Assembly: GCA_963204825.1 (NCBI GenBank)
Contig: CAUJHN010000052.1
Location: 1-33,595 of the forward strand
Source: Pseudomonadota bacterium
GTDB lineage: Bacteria > Pseudomonadota > Alphaproteobacteria > Micavibrionales > Micavibrionaceae
Direction of reading: 5' to 3'
DNA: 33,595 nt
Shown: piece by piece, positions 32,569 through 33,595 of the stretch
Position numbering within the stretch: position 1 is the stretch's first letter
Layout of the letters: the number at the start of each line of letters is the position of its first letter
Made by a program: the position numbers and the translations under genes
Notes under the pieces: model-generated
Told to the model about the DNA's origin: nothing
Seen by the model: the letters and a program-made list of their open reading frames with translations, nothing else
The model's database searches: none

Positions 32569-33595
32569 GGGAAATTTTTCCGGTGTCTGTGTCGTCTTCG
32601 TCTGAAAGCATTTCGTTGATAGCATTGGCCGCCAGCATTTGACGCGGCGTGTTTTCAATGGCGGAGAGGTCGGGCAATGCCGCCGATTGATTGATGGCAT
32701 GCAGTTTCGTGAACTTACGAGCAGCGGGAAGAACGGATCTTTCCGCCGAACCCACCGCGTCGTTATACGATGTCAAAGCGCTGTTCAAATTCTTGCCGAT
32801 TTTAGAAAAATGGTCGAGAAATTTGGAAAATCGCTTATGCAGATCGGCGCCAATGGCGGCTACCTCCGCCGCATTCTTTGCCATCTCCACCTGCCGCCAG
32901 GACAAGCCGACGACGCGCAGCAAAGAAATGATCAGCGTCGGCGACGCAATCACGACATGGTTTTCGGCGGCATAGTCAACAATATCCGGATCCGCGCGCA
33001 GCGTTGCACTGAACACCACTTCGGACGGCAGAAACAGGATAACGAAGTCTGATCCGTTGACGTTTTCCTGATACGCCTTTGCGCCAAGCGCTTTGACATG
33101 CGCACGGACCGCGCGGGCCATCGATTGCTGCACCTGGCTTGTGTCTTCCGCAGAAAGATCTTCATCCATGCGGACGACATATTCATTGATCGGCGCTTTG
33201 GAATCGATAGCGATGCGGAACCCGTCATGCAGGTTGATGATGACATCGGGGCGACGGCCGCCTTCTATCTGCTCCTGCGTGTTGTAGTGAACGCCTTTGA
33301 TAAGATTTGCCTTCTCCAAAATCGCTTCCAGAACGAATTCACCCCAGCGTCCTTGCGCCGAGGGATTACGCAATGCGCCCGTTAATTTGGAAGTTTCACG
33401 CTGCAGAGATAATAAATCTTCGCGGATCGCCTTGTCGGTTCCCTGCATCTGTTCGGCCAGCGTGTTGATGCGGACCAGTTCCTTTTCTATGGGCTTTACC
33501 AGTTTTTCTATTTCGAGGGTGCGCTTATCGAGATCGCTCGCGCCTCTTTCCTGGGCCGCCTTGAACCTCTCTCCGGCAAGGGCCAGAAACTGTTC
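32561..33595 (-). CDS. rmuC: RmuC-family DNA recombination protein, N-terminus outside window
   Basis: Partial gene: 344 codons are present and the start lies beyond base 33595. RmuC is a predicted nuclease-fold protein that limits recombination at inverted repeats. The visible part begins in the coiled-coil segment (EQFLALAGERFKAAQERG), continues with ALRNPSAQGRWGEFVLE and GRRPDVIINLHDG, then IAIDSKAPINEY, which carries the PD-(D/E)xK-like residues. VIASPTLIISLLRVV and a helical C-terminus follow. An internal ATG at 33446-33448 is not the start, because homologous coding sequence continues upstream to the window edge. Its stop overlaps the def start by 8 bases. Confidence 0.94.
   Translation of the reverse strand, partial: EQFLALAGERFKAAQERGASDLDKRTLEIEKLVKPIEKELVRINTLAEQMQGTDKAIREDLLSLQRETSKLTGALRNPSAQGRWGEFVLEAILEKANLIKGVHYNTQEQIEGGRRPDVIINLHDGFRIAIDSKAPINEYVVRMDEDLSAEDTSQVQQSMARAVRAHVKALGAKAYQENVNGSDFVILFLPSEVVFSATLRADPDIVDYAAENHVVIASPTLIISLLRVVGLSWRQVEMAKNAAEVAAIGADLHKRFSKFLDHFSKIGKNLNSALTSYNDAVGSAERSVLPAARKFTKLHAINQSAALPDLSAIENTPRQMLAANAINEMLSDEDDTDTGKISHG

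Noticed and set aside
32569-32700. In-frame 44-codon extension at the def start
   Set aside because: The added residues are encoded within rmuC in another frame and do not resemble the Def N-terminus.
1-33595. tRNA, rRNA, CRISPR arrays, insertion sequences, phage or defence genes
   Set aside because: I scanned for T-loop-like sequences, regularly spaced repeats and transposase or integrase motifs and found none. Absence of tRNA should still be confirmed with a dedicated search.

Overview
The window looks like chromosomal, mostly housekeeping DNA from an alphaproteobacterium of moderate GC content. The main evidence is a FYDLN-acid family protein (a family I know chiefly from Alphaproteobacteria), the dapD/dapE/truA/fmt/def/rmuC neighbourhood, a DUF3108 exported protein and a proteobacterial glmU-glmS pair. 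The exact lineage cannot be fixed from sequence alone. I see no rRNA, tRNA, CRISPR array, insertion sequence, integrase or phage gene.

Layout. 1-3.5 kb: the start of an exported Fe/Mn superoxide dismutase (minus, cut by the window edge), a structured leader with a terminator-like hairpin, phoH, a SCO/SenC copper chaperone and a FadL-type outer-membrane channel. 3.5-7.4 kb (minus): a likely operon of a lysine-rich small protein, an acyl-CoA dehydrogenase, a 193-aa unknown, panC and an SCP2 lipid-binding protein. 7.5-11.5 kb: an M32 carboxypeptidase-like protein that has lost all its metal ligands, an ArsR regulator with two cysteines divergent from a rhodanese/DUF2892 plus AhpD-like pair, rlmJ, and a 43-aa lipoprotein. 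11.6-16.5 kb (minus): fadA (thiolase), a 384-aa unknown, and fadN (hydroxyacyl-CoA dehydrogenase/enoyl-CoA hydratase). 16.7-19.4 kb: the FYDLN protein and prmA (plus), then a 182-aa unknown and a polytopic membrane protein (minus). 19.4-26.8 kb (minus): glmU-glmS, an RTX-like protein, a DUF3108 protein, a PH-domain membrane protein with a proline-rich tail, and an M48 PDZ lipoprotein protease. 27-30.2 kb (plus): dapD, a RelA/SpoT-like HD protein, dapE. 30.3-33.6 kb (minus): rmuC (partial), def, fmt, truA.

Functional themes. Fatty-acid use is over-represented: FadL entry, SCP2 lipid binding, acyl-CoA dehydrogenase, FadN and thiolase together give uptake and a complete beta-oxidation cycle except for acyl-CoA synthetase. 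Envelope building is the second theme: GlmS/GlmU make UDP-GlcNAc and DapD/DapE make meso-diaminopimelate. Redox and sulfur handling form the third: SOD, SCO, and the ArsR/rhodanese/AhpD-like module.

No wholly new multi-gene system is evident. The observations most worth a second look are the M32 pseudoenzyme, a complete intrinsic-terminator structure inside the first codons of prmA, a perfect 12-bp hairpin that swallows the rlmJ start codon, the possible persulfide-sensing ArsR module with 15-bp-periodic AT repeats, the HD alarmone-hydrolase-like gene between dapD and dapE, and the duplicated, possibly attenuating leader before phoH.
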